64,000 nucleotides of DNA from VYFG01 sp965248685 (GTDB taxonomy: Bacteria; Pseudomonadota; Gammaproteobacteria; Arenicellales; Poriferihabitantaceae), in assembly GCA_965248685.1 (NCBI GenBank), contig CBDFKC010000003.1:1550001-1614000 (forward strand), written 5' to 3'. Below are positions 7,661 to 16,191 of the stretch, in pieces (position 1 is the first letter of the stretch; the number at the start of each line of letters is the position of its first letter). Made by a program: the position numbers and the translations under genes. The notes beneath the pieces were generated by a model. That model was not told the DNA's origin, did no database searches, and saw only the letters and a list, made by a program, of their open reading frames with translations.

Positions 7661-7942
7661 TTACGGCGGCGCACGACTTTGCGGCAACCGTTCCTGCTCG
7701 GCTAAGGCAGATTTTTTATCCAGATGATCCAGTATCTTTTTGATCACCACGGGGTCTTCAAGACAGGCAATGAGGTGCATGGACGCATTAATGCCGCGGA
7801 CGCATGGATGCGCAGGAGCGGCTACCTTCGCCGCACCGCCGCATTGATCACAGATTTCGACATCAATATCGAAAACGCGCTTTAAGCGGACTGGGTTCGT
7901 AATCAGCTTAAAACGGTTGGCTGACCGAAATAAGAATATCAA
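7661..7942 (-). pseudogene. IS91-family transposase, C-terminal fragment
   Basis: About 90 residues containing RLKRVFDIDVEICDQCGGAA, then IACLEDPVVIKKILDHLDKK and the terminal LPQSRAPP. This is the C-terminal signature of IS91-type (Y2, rolling-circle) transposases. The catalytic HUH and tyrosine regions are missing. The fragment abuts the 3' end of the LysR gene, which stops at 7939. About 16 residues (APAHPCVRGINASMHL) interrupt the normal CGGAxKV-IACLEDP spacing; they are encoded by a palindrome-rich insert around 7777-7825. Not functional. Confidence 0.82.
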
Positions 7943-8823
7943 CCATTCGTTGCTGCCTTTTTAAGCCAACCTCTTAACGCATTGATTTCCTGACGTCGAC
8001 GGGTATTTTCTGAAGATCGTAGATAATAGGTTGAGGTCAAGGTGAATTGTTGCCCGAAAGGCAGTACCAGTTCATTGGACTCCAGGTACTGATCCATAAA
8101 GGGCTTTCGACCCAGCATAATCCCACCTCCTTTTGAGGCAGATTCCAGCGCCATTAGCGAGCCGTCAAATGAAGTACCAACAGGAACTTTGTAATTACGG
8201 AGACCGAAACTTCGAAACCAGCGATGCCAATCTTCAGAATATCCCAAGACGTGGATTAGGTGGTGATCGATTATATCCGCTGCATTAGATAAAGGCGTTT
8301 TTTCTAACAAAGATGGCGAACAGACTGGGGCAATTTTTACCTTTATTAGTTCGTCTTCATCGATGTTTTCGGTCTTCGAAATTTGGCTGGTAATTTCAAG
8401 ATCGATTTGGGATTGTTGTCCCTCGGGAAGCTCACTATCCAGCGTGACGATTCGAAGTTGGATGCCCGGATGATGAATTCGAAAGTCCGCAAGCTTTGGA
8501 ATTAACCACAGAGTTGCCACACTGGGGGTGCACTGGATGGTAACAACGTGAGCTTGTACTTCCGGAAACAACTGATCGGTCACTGTGTCCAGACGATCCA
8601 ACGCTTCATGTACAACGAGTTGATACGCCTCACCGATTCCGGTGAGAGAAAGCCCACGATTGCGGCGGATAAACAGTCGTGCGTTCAGATAATTTTCCAG
8701 AGTCCTGATTTGCTGACTAATGGCAGCCTGGCTAATATCCAGTTCAGAACCAGCTTTAGAAAAATTTAAATATCGTCCTGCTGCTTCAAAAGCCCGTAAT
8801 GCGTTTAATTTCGGTCGCTTCAT
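7939..8823 (-). CDS. LysR-family regulator, GcvA-like
   Basis: A 294-residue LysR-type regulator. Residues 1-60 hold the winged HTH (LNALRAFEAAGRYLNFSKAG, ISQAAISQQIRTLENYLNAR), followed by a periplasmic-binding-protein-like effector domain. The PKLNALRAFEAAGR start is typical of the GcvA/TrpI/AmpR branch. It diverges from the mttB-like gene at 8933, with a 109-bp gap holding a LysR-type dyad (8837-8851). It is therefore the likely regulator of the methyltransferase/dehydrogenase pair; the inducer is unknown. The 3' end touches the IS91 fragment, but the length is normal. Confidence 0.93.
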   Translation of the reverse strand: MKRPKLNALRAFEAAGRYLNFSKAGSELDISQAAISQQIRTLENYLNARLFIRRNRGLSLTGIGEAYQLVVHEALDRLDTVTDQLFPEVQAHVVTIQCTPSVATLWLIPKLADFRIHHPGIQLRIVTLDSELPEGQQSQIDLEITSQISKTENIDEDELIKVKIAPVCSPSLLEKTPLSNAADIIDHHLIHVLGYSEDWHRWFRSFGLRNYKVPVGTSFDGSLMALESASKGGGIMLGRKPFMDQYLESNELVLPFGQQFTLTSTYYLRSSENTRRRQEINALRGWLKKAATNG

Positions 8824-8836
8824 TAAAAGTTTTAAT
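8822..8836. promoter_or_regulatory. Perfect AT-rich dyad at the lysR start
   Basis: ATTAAAAGTTTTAAT is a perfect 7-bp inverted repeat around one central base. It covers the lysR start codon (8821-8823) and leader. It could be a second contact site for autoregulation or a chance AT-rich palindrome. Confidence 0.35.
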
Positions 8837-8851
8837 ATAAGTAAAACTTAT
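8837..8851. promoter_or_regulatory. Candidate LysR operator (T-N11-A dyad)
   Basis: ATAAGTAAAACTTAT is a perfect 6-bp dyad with a 3-bp spacer. It contains the T-N11-A pattern (T8838, A8850) characteristic of LysR-type binding sites. It lies between the divergent lysR and mttB-like genes, the expected position for control of both. Confidence 0.6.
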
Positions 8852-8932
8852 CCGATTCTGAAGAATTTATCGTTTGTCCGCAATGGGAAAGTGACGGTAA
8901 GCTCGATAAAAATTGAATCCAGGTAATTTATT

Positions 8933-10447
8933 TTGCAATATTTCAGTTTCATAGACCAAGATCAGGCCCAGTCAGTACACGACGCGTCTCTGGAAATTCT
9001 GGAACAAACCGGCTTGCTCGTTCGCAATGAAAAAGCTCGACGAAGATTCGCAGAATTCGGTGCAAACGTTGATCACATAACCGAGATGGTAAAAATCCCG
9101 GCAGGCATCGTTGAGCACTTCCGAGCGATGGTGCCACCAACAATTACCCTGCGTGGACGCAATCCCGCTTTTGATATTACTTTTCCAAGGGAGCAGCCGA
9201 TCATCGCAACCGCGAGTTCAGCGCCGGATATTGTCGACCCTGTAACCGGAATTACCCGGCGAGCGACTTCTCATGATATTGCTAATATCGCCCATCTGGT
9301 AAATCAGCTGCCAGGATTTGATCTATTTTCGATATCGGTATTGGCTGATGACGCGCCTAAGGACCAGTTTAGCTTGTCGCGCTTTTATCCGGCGTTGAAA
9401 AATTGTCAAAAACCGGTGCGAACCTCGGTCTATAACATCCGCGAAGCTGAACAAGTGTTAAAGCTAGGTGAGCTGATTGCCGGGTCCAAAGAAGCGTTTT
9501 GGCAGCGTCCATTTATAAATTTCGGTTACTGTTCTATCGTTTCTCCGCTAACCATGGACTTCGATAGCACGGAAACGTTAATGTATTTTGCCGAGAACGG
9601 GATCACTGCCTACGGTACTGTGGCACCTATGGGCGGATTAAGTACGCCGATGACATTAGCAGGTATGTTAACCCTGATGAACGCAGAGTGGTTGGCAGCT
9701 GCCACCCTGGCGCAAATGTCAAAACCAGGTACCGAGCAGATATACAATTTTCTTCCTGTTTTTGCCGATATGCGAGATGGCGCCTATGCGCCAGGCGCGA
9801 TCGAAATCGGTATGATGAATTCCGCGGTTTGTGAGATGGGTCGATTTTACAATGTACCATCCGGCGGTTATTTGGGGTTAACAAACGCTAAGGTCAGCGA
9901 TGCCCAGGCCGGTTTTGAAAAAGGCATGTCACCATTGCTCGGTGCCGCTTCCGGTGTCAGTTTTATCGTAATGGGTGGTCTGCTGGACGCGTTGATGTCG
10001 TTCGACTTTGGTCAGGCGGTGATCGATAACGAAATAGCATTGATGATTAAAAAAGTCCGACAGGGATTTGATTTTTCCAAAGAGACTATGGCGGTGGAGG
10101 AGATAAAGCAAACTGGACCTGCCGGGGTGTTTGCGGCTAACCCCCAGACCCTGGATCGTATGACCACAGCGGTATATATGCCTGAACTAGCTGACCGGAA
10201 ATTGCGTGAAACCTGGGAAGAAGACGGTGGCTCAACCATTCATCAGCGCGCAATGGACAAGGCCTTAGACATTCTTTCGGTAACCAATGTGGCCGCTATT
10301 GATGCGGAGGTAGATGCCAGGATACATGCTGAGTTTGAAAATTTGGTCAATGGAGATTCCGTTGTTCCTGAAGGTTGGCAGCGGGTTGTTGCAGCAGCCG
10401 ATATTAAACGCGGACGAAGGGTTAACAAGCGTCGAGCTGCGGGCTAA
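8933..10447 (+). CDS. MttB-family (trimethylamine/betaine) methyltransferase, non-pyrrolysine
   Basis: A 504-residue protein starting at TTG, with AGG nine bases upstream. It shows the MttB-family TIM-barrel pattern: DASLEILEQTGLLVRNEKAR, VDHITEMVKIP, NFGYCSIVSPL, PMGGLSTPMTLAGML. There is no in-frame TAG, so it lacks the pyrrolysine of true trimethylamine methyltransferase. It belongs with the widespread non-Pyl members, some of which demethylate glycine betaine, carnitine or related quaternary amines. No corrinoid protein gene lies nearby. The next gene, 16 bp away, is a dimethylglycine/sarcosine dehydrogenase-like flavoprotein, which suggests sequential N-demethylation. The exact substrate cannot be read from the sequence. 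Confidence 0.9.
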   Translation: MQYFSFIDQDQAQSVHDASLEILEQTGLLVRNEKARRRFAEFGANVDHITEMVKIPAGIVEHFRAMVPPTITLRGRNPAFDITFPREQPIIATASSAPDIVDPVTGITRRATSHDIANIAHLVNQLPGFDLFSISVLADDAPKDQFSLSRFYPALKNCQKPVRTSVYNIREAEQVLKLGELIAGSKEAFWQRPFINFGYCSIVSPLTMDFDSTETLMYFAENGITAYGTVAPMGGLSTPMTLAGMLTLMNAEWLAAATLAQMSKPGTEQIYNFLPVFADMRDGAYAPGAIEIGMMNSAVCEMGRFYNVPSGGYLGLTNAKVSDAQAGFEKGMSPLLGAASGVSFIVMGGLLDALMSFDFGQAVIDNEIALMIKKVRQGFDFSKETMAVEEIKQTGPAGVFAANPQTLDRMTTAVYMPELADRKLRETWEEDGGSTIHQRAMDKALDILSVTNVAAIDAEVDARIHAEFENLVNGDSVVPEGWQRVVAAADIKRGRRVNKRRAAG

Positions 10448-10463
10448 CTGATATTAATTAACC

Positions 10464-12890
10464 ATGACGGATCTTCCAGCAGGCTTGCCTGTCCATTGTC
10501 GAATTGTCGTTGTTGGCGGTGGTGCGGTGGGCGCCAGCATTGCATACCATTTATGTGAAGCGGGTACCAAGGACGTCATACTGCTTGAAAAAACCAGCTT
10601 AACCGAAGGTGCAACCTGGCATGCAGCGGGACTGGTCGGCCAGTTTCGATCCCACCAGGGCCTGACTAAGCTGATGCAGAATAGCGTTAAGCTGTACAGA
10701 GAGTTATCTGAAAAAACAGGACAAGACACCGGCTGGAAGGAAGTTGGCAGTCTCCGGGTTGCCGCCAGTCAGGATCGTTGGATGGAATTCAAAAAAGCCC
10801 ATACCGCAGCGCGCAGTTTTGGCTTTGACATGGAACTACTTTCGCCCAACGACATAAAAAATCTATACCCGTTGGCGGAAACTGGAGATTTAGTTGGCGC
10901 CGCGTATATCGCAGACGACGGGTACGTGGACCCCAATAGTTTAACCCAGGCTTTCGCTAGAGGCATTCGGATGAATGGCGGGAAAATATTTGAAGGTGTC
11001 CAGGTAACCGGTTTCACCCGTGACCGCAATAGAATTACCCATGTAGTAACGGATCAGGGAACCATCGAAGCTGAAATTGTAGTCAACGCTGGTGGAATTT
11101 GGGCGCGGCAAGTAGGCTGGATGGTTGGGGTTAATCTACCCGCAGGTCTGGTACATCATCAATATATGGTCACAGAAAAAAGTGATCTGGTTCCCGATTA
11201 CTTGCCGACATTTCGAGACCCTGATGCGCGGTTTTACGCAAAGCCGGAGCCGGGGGCATTGGCGGTTGGAGGGTGGGAGCGTTCAACGCCATCCATCGAT
11301 CTGGTGAAGGGACTTGATCTGGATAAGGCTCGGCATTTGTTCGATGGAGACACCGACCGAATGATCGATATTCTCGAGCCGGCGACCCGCCGCATACCGA
11401 TTTTGAACGAGCTCGGTATGCGCACCATAATCAATGGACCGATCCCTATATCACCGGACGGTGAGCCAGTTATGGGGCCGGTACCCGAGCTCGAAAACTT
11501 TTACGTCGCTTGTGCCTTCACCTCAGGGATAGCCGCTGCTGGGGGCGCGGGAAAAGCCATGGCCAATTGGATTCTGGAAGGCGACCCTGGTCTGGACTTA
11601 TGGGCATTCGATGTGCGTAGATACGGACCATTGCACTGCAATCCGAGGTATCTCCATGATCGGGCCATTGAAAGCTACAGCCGGTACTACGATATTCCCT
11701 GGCCGAGTTTTGAAAGTAAGGCGGCGCGGGGGGTGCGGAGAAGCCCGCTATACGAAACCCTGAAATCCAGAGGGGCCGTTTATGGCTCCAAATTTGGTTG
11801 GGAGCGACCAAAGTGGTTCAATCGCGACAGCGTAGTTTCGAACCCTGGCTGGATACGCAGAGGAGAAGACAAAACCATAGGCGTCGAACATCGCACGGCA
11901 CGACAGGGTGTGGTTACCATCGACATGAGTTCGTTCACCAAGTTTGAAATTAGTGGTAAAAATGCCTGTGCCTTCCTGCAGAATCTGGCAACTGCAAATG
12001 TGGACAAGGGTGTTGGTGGAGCTGCTTACTCGCAACTATGCAACCGCAAAGGGGGCATAGAAGCTGACGTCACCATTATTCGACGCGGTGAAAACTGTTT
12101 CTGGCTAATCACTGGTTCCGCGCTAGGGGTGCGTGACGGGGCCTGGATAAACAGCCACGCATCGACCTGGGCCGATGTCCAGATACGGGATATTACCTCG
12201 GCATACGGCGTAATCAATCTCATGGGACCGAGGTCACGTCAAGTCCTGGAAAAGGTCACTGATTCAGATATCAGTCATGGCGGGCATCCCTTTATGAGCG
12301 CACAGGAGATCAATATTGGTTATGCCCAAGTTTTTGCTTATCGGATTACCTACGTTGGTGAGCTGGGTTGGGAGTTATATATTCCCGCCGAATTTACCCA
12401 ATACGTATATGAGACGCTTCAGGGCGCGGGAGAAGAGTTTGAACTAGCGGACATTGGCTACAGCACCATAGATAGTTTAAGACTAGAAAAACGCTACCTA
12501 GCCTGGGGTGTTGATATCACACCGCTATATAACCCTATTGAGGCTGGCCTGGGCTTTGTGATCGACTGGAATAAGTCGGGATTCATTGGTGACGAAGCCC
12601 TTGCTCGAATTAAGGAACAGGGTGTTAGTCAAAAATTAATCTGCCTTGCATTGGAAAAACCCATAGCAGTATTTGGTGGTGAAGCAATTTTCGTCAATGC
12701 AAAGCCAGTGGGTCAGGCAACCAGCGGTAACTTTGGATACAGTGTGGAAAAAAGTCTGGTGCTGGGCTATGTACCGATCGAATTTGCATTGGCTAATGAT
12801 TTTGAAGTGGAGGCATTTGGCCAGCGCAGCCCAGCGAACCGAATTGAAGGTGCGCCATACGATCCAGAACGTAAAAGTATTTTGATTTGA
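10464..12890 (+). CDS. Dimethylglycine/sarcosine dehydrogenase-like FAD-GcvT protein
   Basis: An 808-residue two-part flavoprotein. Residues about 10-390 form a DAO-type FAD domain (VVVGGGAVGASIAYHL, GATWHAAGLVGQF). The His and Trp of that second motif fit the covalent-FAD region of DMGDH-type enzymes. Residues about 420-800 are a GcvT-like folate-binding domain plus its C-terminal barrel (FLQNLATANVD, YTSY-type region ITYVGELGWELYIPAE). Family members oxidatively remove N-methyl groups and pass the one-carbon unit to tetrahydrofolate. It is probably cotranscribed with the MttB-family gene upstream. Confidence 0.93.
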   Translation: MTDLPAGLPVHCRIVVVGGGAVGASIAYHLCEAGTKDVILLEKTSLTEGATWHAAGLVGQFRSHQGLTKLMQNSVKLYRELSEKTGQDTGWKEVGSLRVAASQDRWMEFKKAHTAARSFGFDMELLSPNDIKNLYPLAETGDLVGAAYIADDGYVDPNSLTQAFARGIRMNGGKIFEGVQVTGFTRDRNRITHVVTDQGTIEAEIVVNAGGIWARQVGWMVGVNLPAGLVHHQYMVTEKSDLVPDYLPTFRDPDARFYAKPEPGALAVGGWERSTPSIDLVKGLDLDKARHLFDGDTDRMIDILEPATRRIPILNELGMRTIINGPIPISPDGEPVMGPVPELENFYVACAFTSGIAAAGGAGKAMANWILEGDPGLDLWAFDVRRYGPLHCNPRYLHDRAIESYSRYYDIPWPSFESKAARGVRRSPLYETLKSRGAVYGSKFGWERPKWFNRDSVVSNPGWIRRGEDKTIGVEHRTARQGVVTIDMSSFTKFEISGKNACAFLQNLATANVDKGVGGAAYSQLCNRKGGIEADVTIIRRGENCFWLITGSALGVRDGAWINSHASTWADVQIRDITSAYGVINLMGPRSRQVLEKVTDSDISHGGHPFMSAQEINIGYAQVFAYRITYVGELGWELYIPAEFTQYVYETLQGAGEEFELADIGYSTIDSLRLEKRYLAWGVDITPLYNPIEAGLGFVIDWNKSGFIGDEALARIKEQGVSQKLICLALEKPIAVFGGEAIFVNAKPVGQATSGNFGYSVEKSLVLGYVPIEFALANDFEVEAFGQRSPANRIEGAPYDPERKSILI

Positions 12891-12999
12891 CTGTATAAGC
12901 CCAGGAATGACACACGTAATTGTTGGTAACAAAGTTCCGTCTTAGTTAGCTAAATAATCTTTTGTAAAGCACAAATATGTTTTTTACGGACACCGCAAC

Positions 13000-13020
13000 A
13001 ATTGGGAACGGACCCCAATT
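13000..13020. terminator. Hairpin between convergent genes
   Basis: AATTGGG (13000-13006) pairs with CCCAATT (13014-13020) around a 7-base loop. It lies in the 192-bp gap between the convergent dehydrogenase and emrB-like genes. It may act as a bidirectional terminator or be a REP-like repeat. No U-rich tail is obvious. Confidence 0.45.
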
Positions 13021-13082
13021 ACCCCAGTATTTTTGCTTAATCTCAGGTTGAGTTGCGAAAGTGGGGCTAGTTTTGTTCAATC

Positions 13083-14606
13083 CTAAGCCGGTCGCCGCAA
13101 GAATAAAACCAGAGGGAGAATCACTAATGTCGATACCGCCAGCAGCCAGAATACATTAGCGTAGCCAATTGCATACGCTTGTAAAGTCACCTCCTGTTCC
13201 ATCGCAATTAACCGGTCTAGTGCCTGGGTATCCCAATTGGTCGAATTTTCTCCAAACTGAAAAATCTCTCGAGTTGGTTCGACCAGTGCGCCAATTTCCG
13301 CGTGATTAATTTGTACAGAGCGGCCGAGCACGGTAACCGCTAGCGCCACTCCCAAACTACTTGAAAGGCTGTAAGTTAGTGAGACCAGAGTAGCAGCAGA
13401 CGTACGTAATTCGTTATCAATGGTTGCATACATCAATGCCATCGCCGGTATCCAGATAAATGCCATGGAAAATCCCTGGACAACCGTTGGCCAGAACACA
13501 TCCCAAACCCCAATTGAGAGGTTGTAGTGCGCCATATACCAACTCGATGCGGAGAAAACGATTAAGCCACAGACCAACAGTTTGCGGGGGTCAATCCGGC
13601 TTGCCATAATACCCGCGACCACCATGCCCAACATCTGCGCGGTGCCCCGGGGGACCACCAATAATCCTACGGTAAATACTTCGAGGCCACGTAGTTGCTC
13701 GAGCATCGTTGGCAGTATCACCAGTGGAACCAATCCTACGTACGCATAGATCATGGTAATCAACAAACCAAAAACCAGATTGCGGTCGCGAAATATAACC
13801 CAGTCCAGAAAGGGTTGACGACAATGGGAGGTGTGAACCAGATAGAGATAGAACGCAATCAGGCCCAGTCCGCTTAGCACCAGAATTACTGGAGAATCAA
13901 ACCAGTCCATGCGCTGCCCCCGATTAACAACTACCTGCATCATGGTCAGAGCGAATGCCAGGGCCAGGAATCCGGTCCAGTCAAATTTAACTGGATCCTT
14001 CTTTGGCATTGCCGGCATAAACATTCCACAACACATCAGTGCGACAATGCCGAAGGGAACGATGCTTAAAAAAGTCAACCGCCAACTAACCAGATCTGCC
14101 AGCCAGGCTCCTGCTGCCGGCGCAAAAACCCAGCCTGCGGCCATGCCTATTGACCACATAGAAAATGCCATGGTTCGCCTGTCGCCATCGAAAATTTCCA
14201 TGGTTACCGCCTGGGATAAGGCGATGATGGGAGCGCCGGATAGTGCCGCTACAACTCGCCAGATAATGACTTCCTCAAATGTCGAAGCGGTTCCAACCAA
14301 CACCGATGCCAGGGTAAATGCCCCCAGTGTAGTCATCATTAATTTTTTGGAGCCGAGACGATGGCTCAGCCATGGCGTTAACGGTATACCGATTGCGCCG
14401 GCCACAACGGTTGCCGTAACCACCCAGGAAATCTGGTCGATACTGACCGACAAATCGCCCTGCATTTGAGGCAGCACCGCGTTGGGTATGGTCCATGCCG
14501 CCGCGTAGACACCGGCAGCCATCACCACTGACATAAATGTTAACCAGTCTGAAAGTGGGGTGTCTTCCTGAGAGGGGGAATCCGCACTCCCAGAGGAGTT
14601 GCTCAC
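13083..14606 (-). CDS. MFS multidrug transporter, EmrB/QacA (DHA2) family
   Basis: A 507-residue integral membrane protein with about 14 hydrophobic segments. Family motifs include ATVVAGAIGIPLTPWLSHR (motif A region), VVAALSGAPIIALSQAV and SMAFIWIPAMALMY. It is a proton-driven drug/H+ antiporter of the DHA2 group. Its start overlaps the stop of the membrane-fusion gene upstream (ATGA, 14603-14606), the usual EmrA-EmrB operon. With an outer-membrane channel encoded elsewhere it would form a tripartite pump. Substrate unknown. Confidence 0.93.
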   Translation of the reverse strand: MSNSSGSADSPSQEDTPLSDWLTFMSVVMAAGVYAAAWTIPNAVLPQMQGDLSVSIDQISWVVTATVVAGAIGIPLTPWLSHRLGSKKLMMTTLGAFTLASVLVGTASTFEEVIIWRVVAALSGAPIIALSQAVTMEIFDGDRRTMAFSMWSIGMAAGWVFAPAAGAWLADLVSWRLTFLSIVPFGIVALMCCGMFMPAMPKKDPVKFDWTGFLALAFALTMMQVVVNRGQRMDWFDSPVILVLSGLGLIAFYLYLVHTSHCRQPFLDWVIFRDRNLVFGLLITMIYAYVGLVPLVILPTMLEQLRGLEVFTVGLLVVPRGTAQMLGMVVAGIMASRIDPRKLLVCGLIVFSASSWYMAHYNLSIGVWDVFWPTVVQGFSMAFIWIPAMALMYATIDNELRTSAATLVSLTYSLSSSLGVALAVTVLGRSVQINHAEIGALVEPTREIFQFGENSTNWDTQALDRLIAMEQEVTLQAYAIGYANVFWLLAVSTLVILPLVLFLRRPA

Positions 14607-15703
14607 TTGGGCAATATTGATGCCAGCGATTGGCGCATAGCGGTCAGCATCTGGTCTTCTTGAACGGTATCTATGGATACCTCCACGGTCATACCTGCCC
14701 TCAGAGAGGGACCGTTGCCAGCGTCTTGCAACTCAATAATGACCGGGATGCGTTGAACCACTTTGATCCAGTTTCCAGTCGCGTTTTGCGGCGGTAACAC
14801 CATGAACTCACTGCCCGTAGCAGCGCTGATATGGGTTACAACGCCTTTCCATTGATGCTCAGGATAAGCGTCAACATTAATGTCCACCGACTGACCTACA
14901 TTAACATTGGTCAGTTGGGTTTCTTTCAGGTTTGCCTCGATACGTAGATTATTTCTGCCAACCAGGTTAAAGATCGGTCTTCCCTGTTCCACCCATTCCC
15001 CTGGCTGTAGCAGCATTCGAGTTGCGATACCATCCGCCGGGGCCACCACCCGGGTATAGTCGAGTAATAATTCGGTTTCATTTTTTGCCGCCAGCGCTTC
15101 AAGAAACATGGGATGTTTGCTAAATGGCAAATCGGCTTTTCCGCCGAGTTCTACCAAGGCCTGACGCGCCTGTTCGTTGCTTACCAGTAAATCTTGTCTG
15201 GCCCGGTCGAGATCATGACTGACACTATCGAGATTCGCAACCGACCCAACTCCCCGGTTAAACAAATCCTGCTGTCGTTCGAATTGTTTTTTCTGGAATG
15301 CAACCCGCTGTTTACCGTCTTGTATTCTTGATAGTGCCTGGGCGTATTGTGAGTGCATCGAATCTACTTCCAAGCGAATCGATTTTAATTTGGCTTCGGC
15401 TTTCCTTATCGCTATCTCAAAAGGTTTGGCGTCAAGAGTAAACATCAACTGTCCTTTCTTGACAAAGCCATTGTCTGCAACATTTACCGATGTTACCCGA
15501 CCATCAATATCAGTACTGATCGAGATCATGTCGGTTTTAACATAGGCATTATTTGTCGTAACAAATCGTGCGCCGAGTGCATACCAAATTACTCCTGCTG
15601 TAATCGCGAGGGCAGGAAATACAAACATCAGAATGATGCGTTTGAAGGTAGACATATCCGCTGGAGTTATCCGACTAGATTGAATTATCACTGAAACATA
15701 CAT
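14603..15703 (-). CDS. Membrane-fusion protein, EmrA/HlyD family
   Basis: About 366 residues. One N-terminal membrane anchor (IILMFVFPALAITAGVIWYA) is followed by a biotinyl-lipoyl-like half (DGRVTSVNVADNGFVKKGQL), a long alpha-hairpin coiled coil (AEAKLKSIRLEVDSMHSQYA onward), a second lipoyl half (APADGIATRMLLQPGEWVEQ) and a beta-barrel. This is the periplasmic adaptor of an EmrAB-type pump. ATG 15703 has a GGGAT ribosome site 7 bases upstream. ATG 15655 (MSTFKRIIL) is an equally family-like start, so the first 16 residues are uncertain. It overlaps the transporter gene. Confidence 0.93.
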   Translation of the reverse strand: MYVSVIIQSSRITPADMSTFKRIILMFVFPALAITAGVIWYALGARFVTTNNAYVKTDMISISTDIDGRVTSVNVADNGFVKKGQLMFTLDAKPFEIAIRKAEAKLKSIRLEVDSMHSQYAQALSRIQDGKQRVAFQKKQFERQQDLFNRGVGSVANLDSVSHDLDRARQDLLVSNEQARQALVELGGKADLPFSKHPMFLEALAAKNETELLLDYTRVVAPADGIATRMLLQPGEWVEQGRPIFNLVGRNNLRIEANLKETQLTNVNVGQSVDINVDAYPEHQWKGVVTHISAATGSEFMVLPPQNATGNWIKVVQRIPVIIELQDAGNGPSLRAGMTVEVSIDTVQEDQMLTAMRQSLASILPK

Positions 15704-15844
15704 CAATTTATCCCGGTGCGGCTGGTTTTTCAGCTACTGAAGGCTAAAAAACCAGCATATTCAATGATTTTTGTATTGCGTTACGTAATAGGTTCGTTAA
15801 ACTGAGCCATATCATTCATTTTTCCGCTCCAACAGGGACCTTGT

Positions 15845-16152
15845 TATGCCGCTATCTAAATCTGTCCCCGAAGTGGTCTCTATCGATATTAAGGTGGCCC
15901 TGGATGGCCTCGAAATTTTCTGGCGTGATTTCAGATCAAGGTTTGTACTTCAAGTTGCAGGCTGGTGACACCGTATTATTTGATCATCATCGGGTGATGC
16001 ATTCACGCAATGGATTCTCGGATCCCAAAAGACATCTTAGATTCTGTAACCTCTCCCGAGTGCAATTTCACCAGAAGTCGCGGTTTTCTGCATTTACAAT
16101 GGGTCTTATCGACCAGGCGAATCAGACTTTACCGGCCGGCGCGGTAAGGTAG
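15845..16152 (+). pseudogene. Gamma-butyrobetaine hydroxylase-like relic, internally deleted
   Basis: Two pieces of one BBOX/TauD-type gene lie in different frames. From ATG 15845, VPEVVSIDIKVALDGLEIFW then RDFRSRF resembles the N-terminal GBBH-like domain. From about 15950, LQAGDTVLFDHHRVMHSRNG then PKRHLRFCNLSRVQF is the C-terminal dioxygenase end, with the final Fe-binding His in VMHSR and the 2-oxoglutarate Arg in RHLRF. The middle of a gene that is normally more than 1 kb is missing, and the join shifts frame near 15940. It lies just upstream of a carnitine-type Rieske oxygenase, so an ancestral cluster may have made and then degraded carnitine. Not functional. Confidence 0.7.
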
Positions 16153-16191
16153 AATCGTGAAAAAATTTAACTAATTTGATTAGTGTATTAA

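Noticed and set aside
7415..7727. Several overlapping 60-80 codon frames on both strands
   Set aside because: They lie in the IS91-like end repeat, lack ribosome sites and include the transposon junction, so they are not genes.
8933..10447. Pyrrolysine-containing trimethylamine methyltransferase
   Set aside because: The frame has no internal TAG, and no pyl genes are present, so it is a non-pyrrolysine member.
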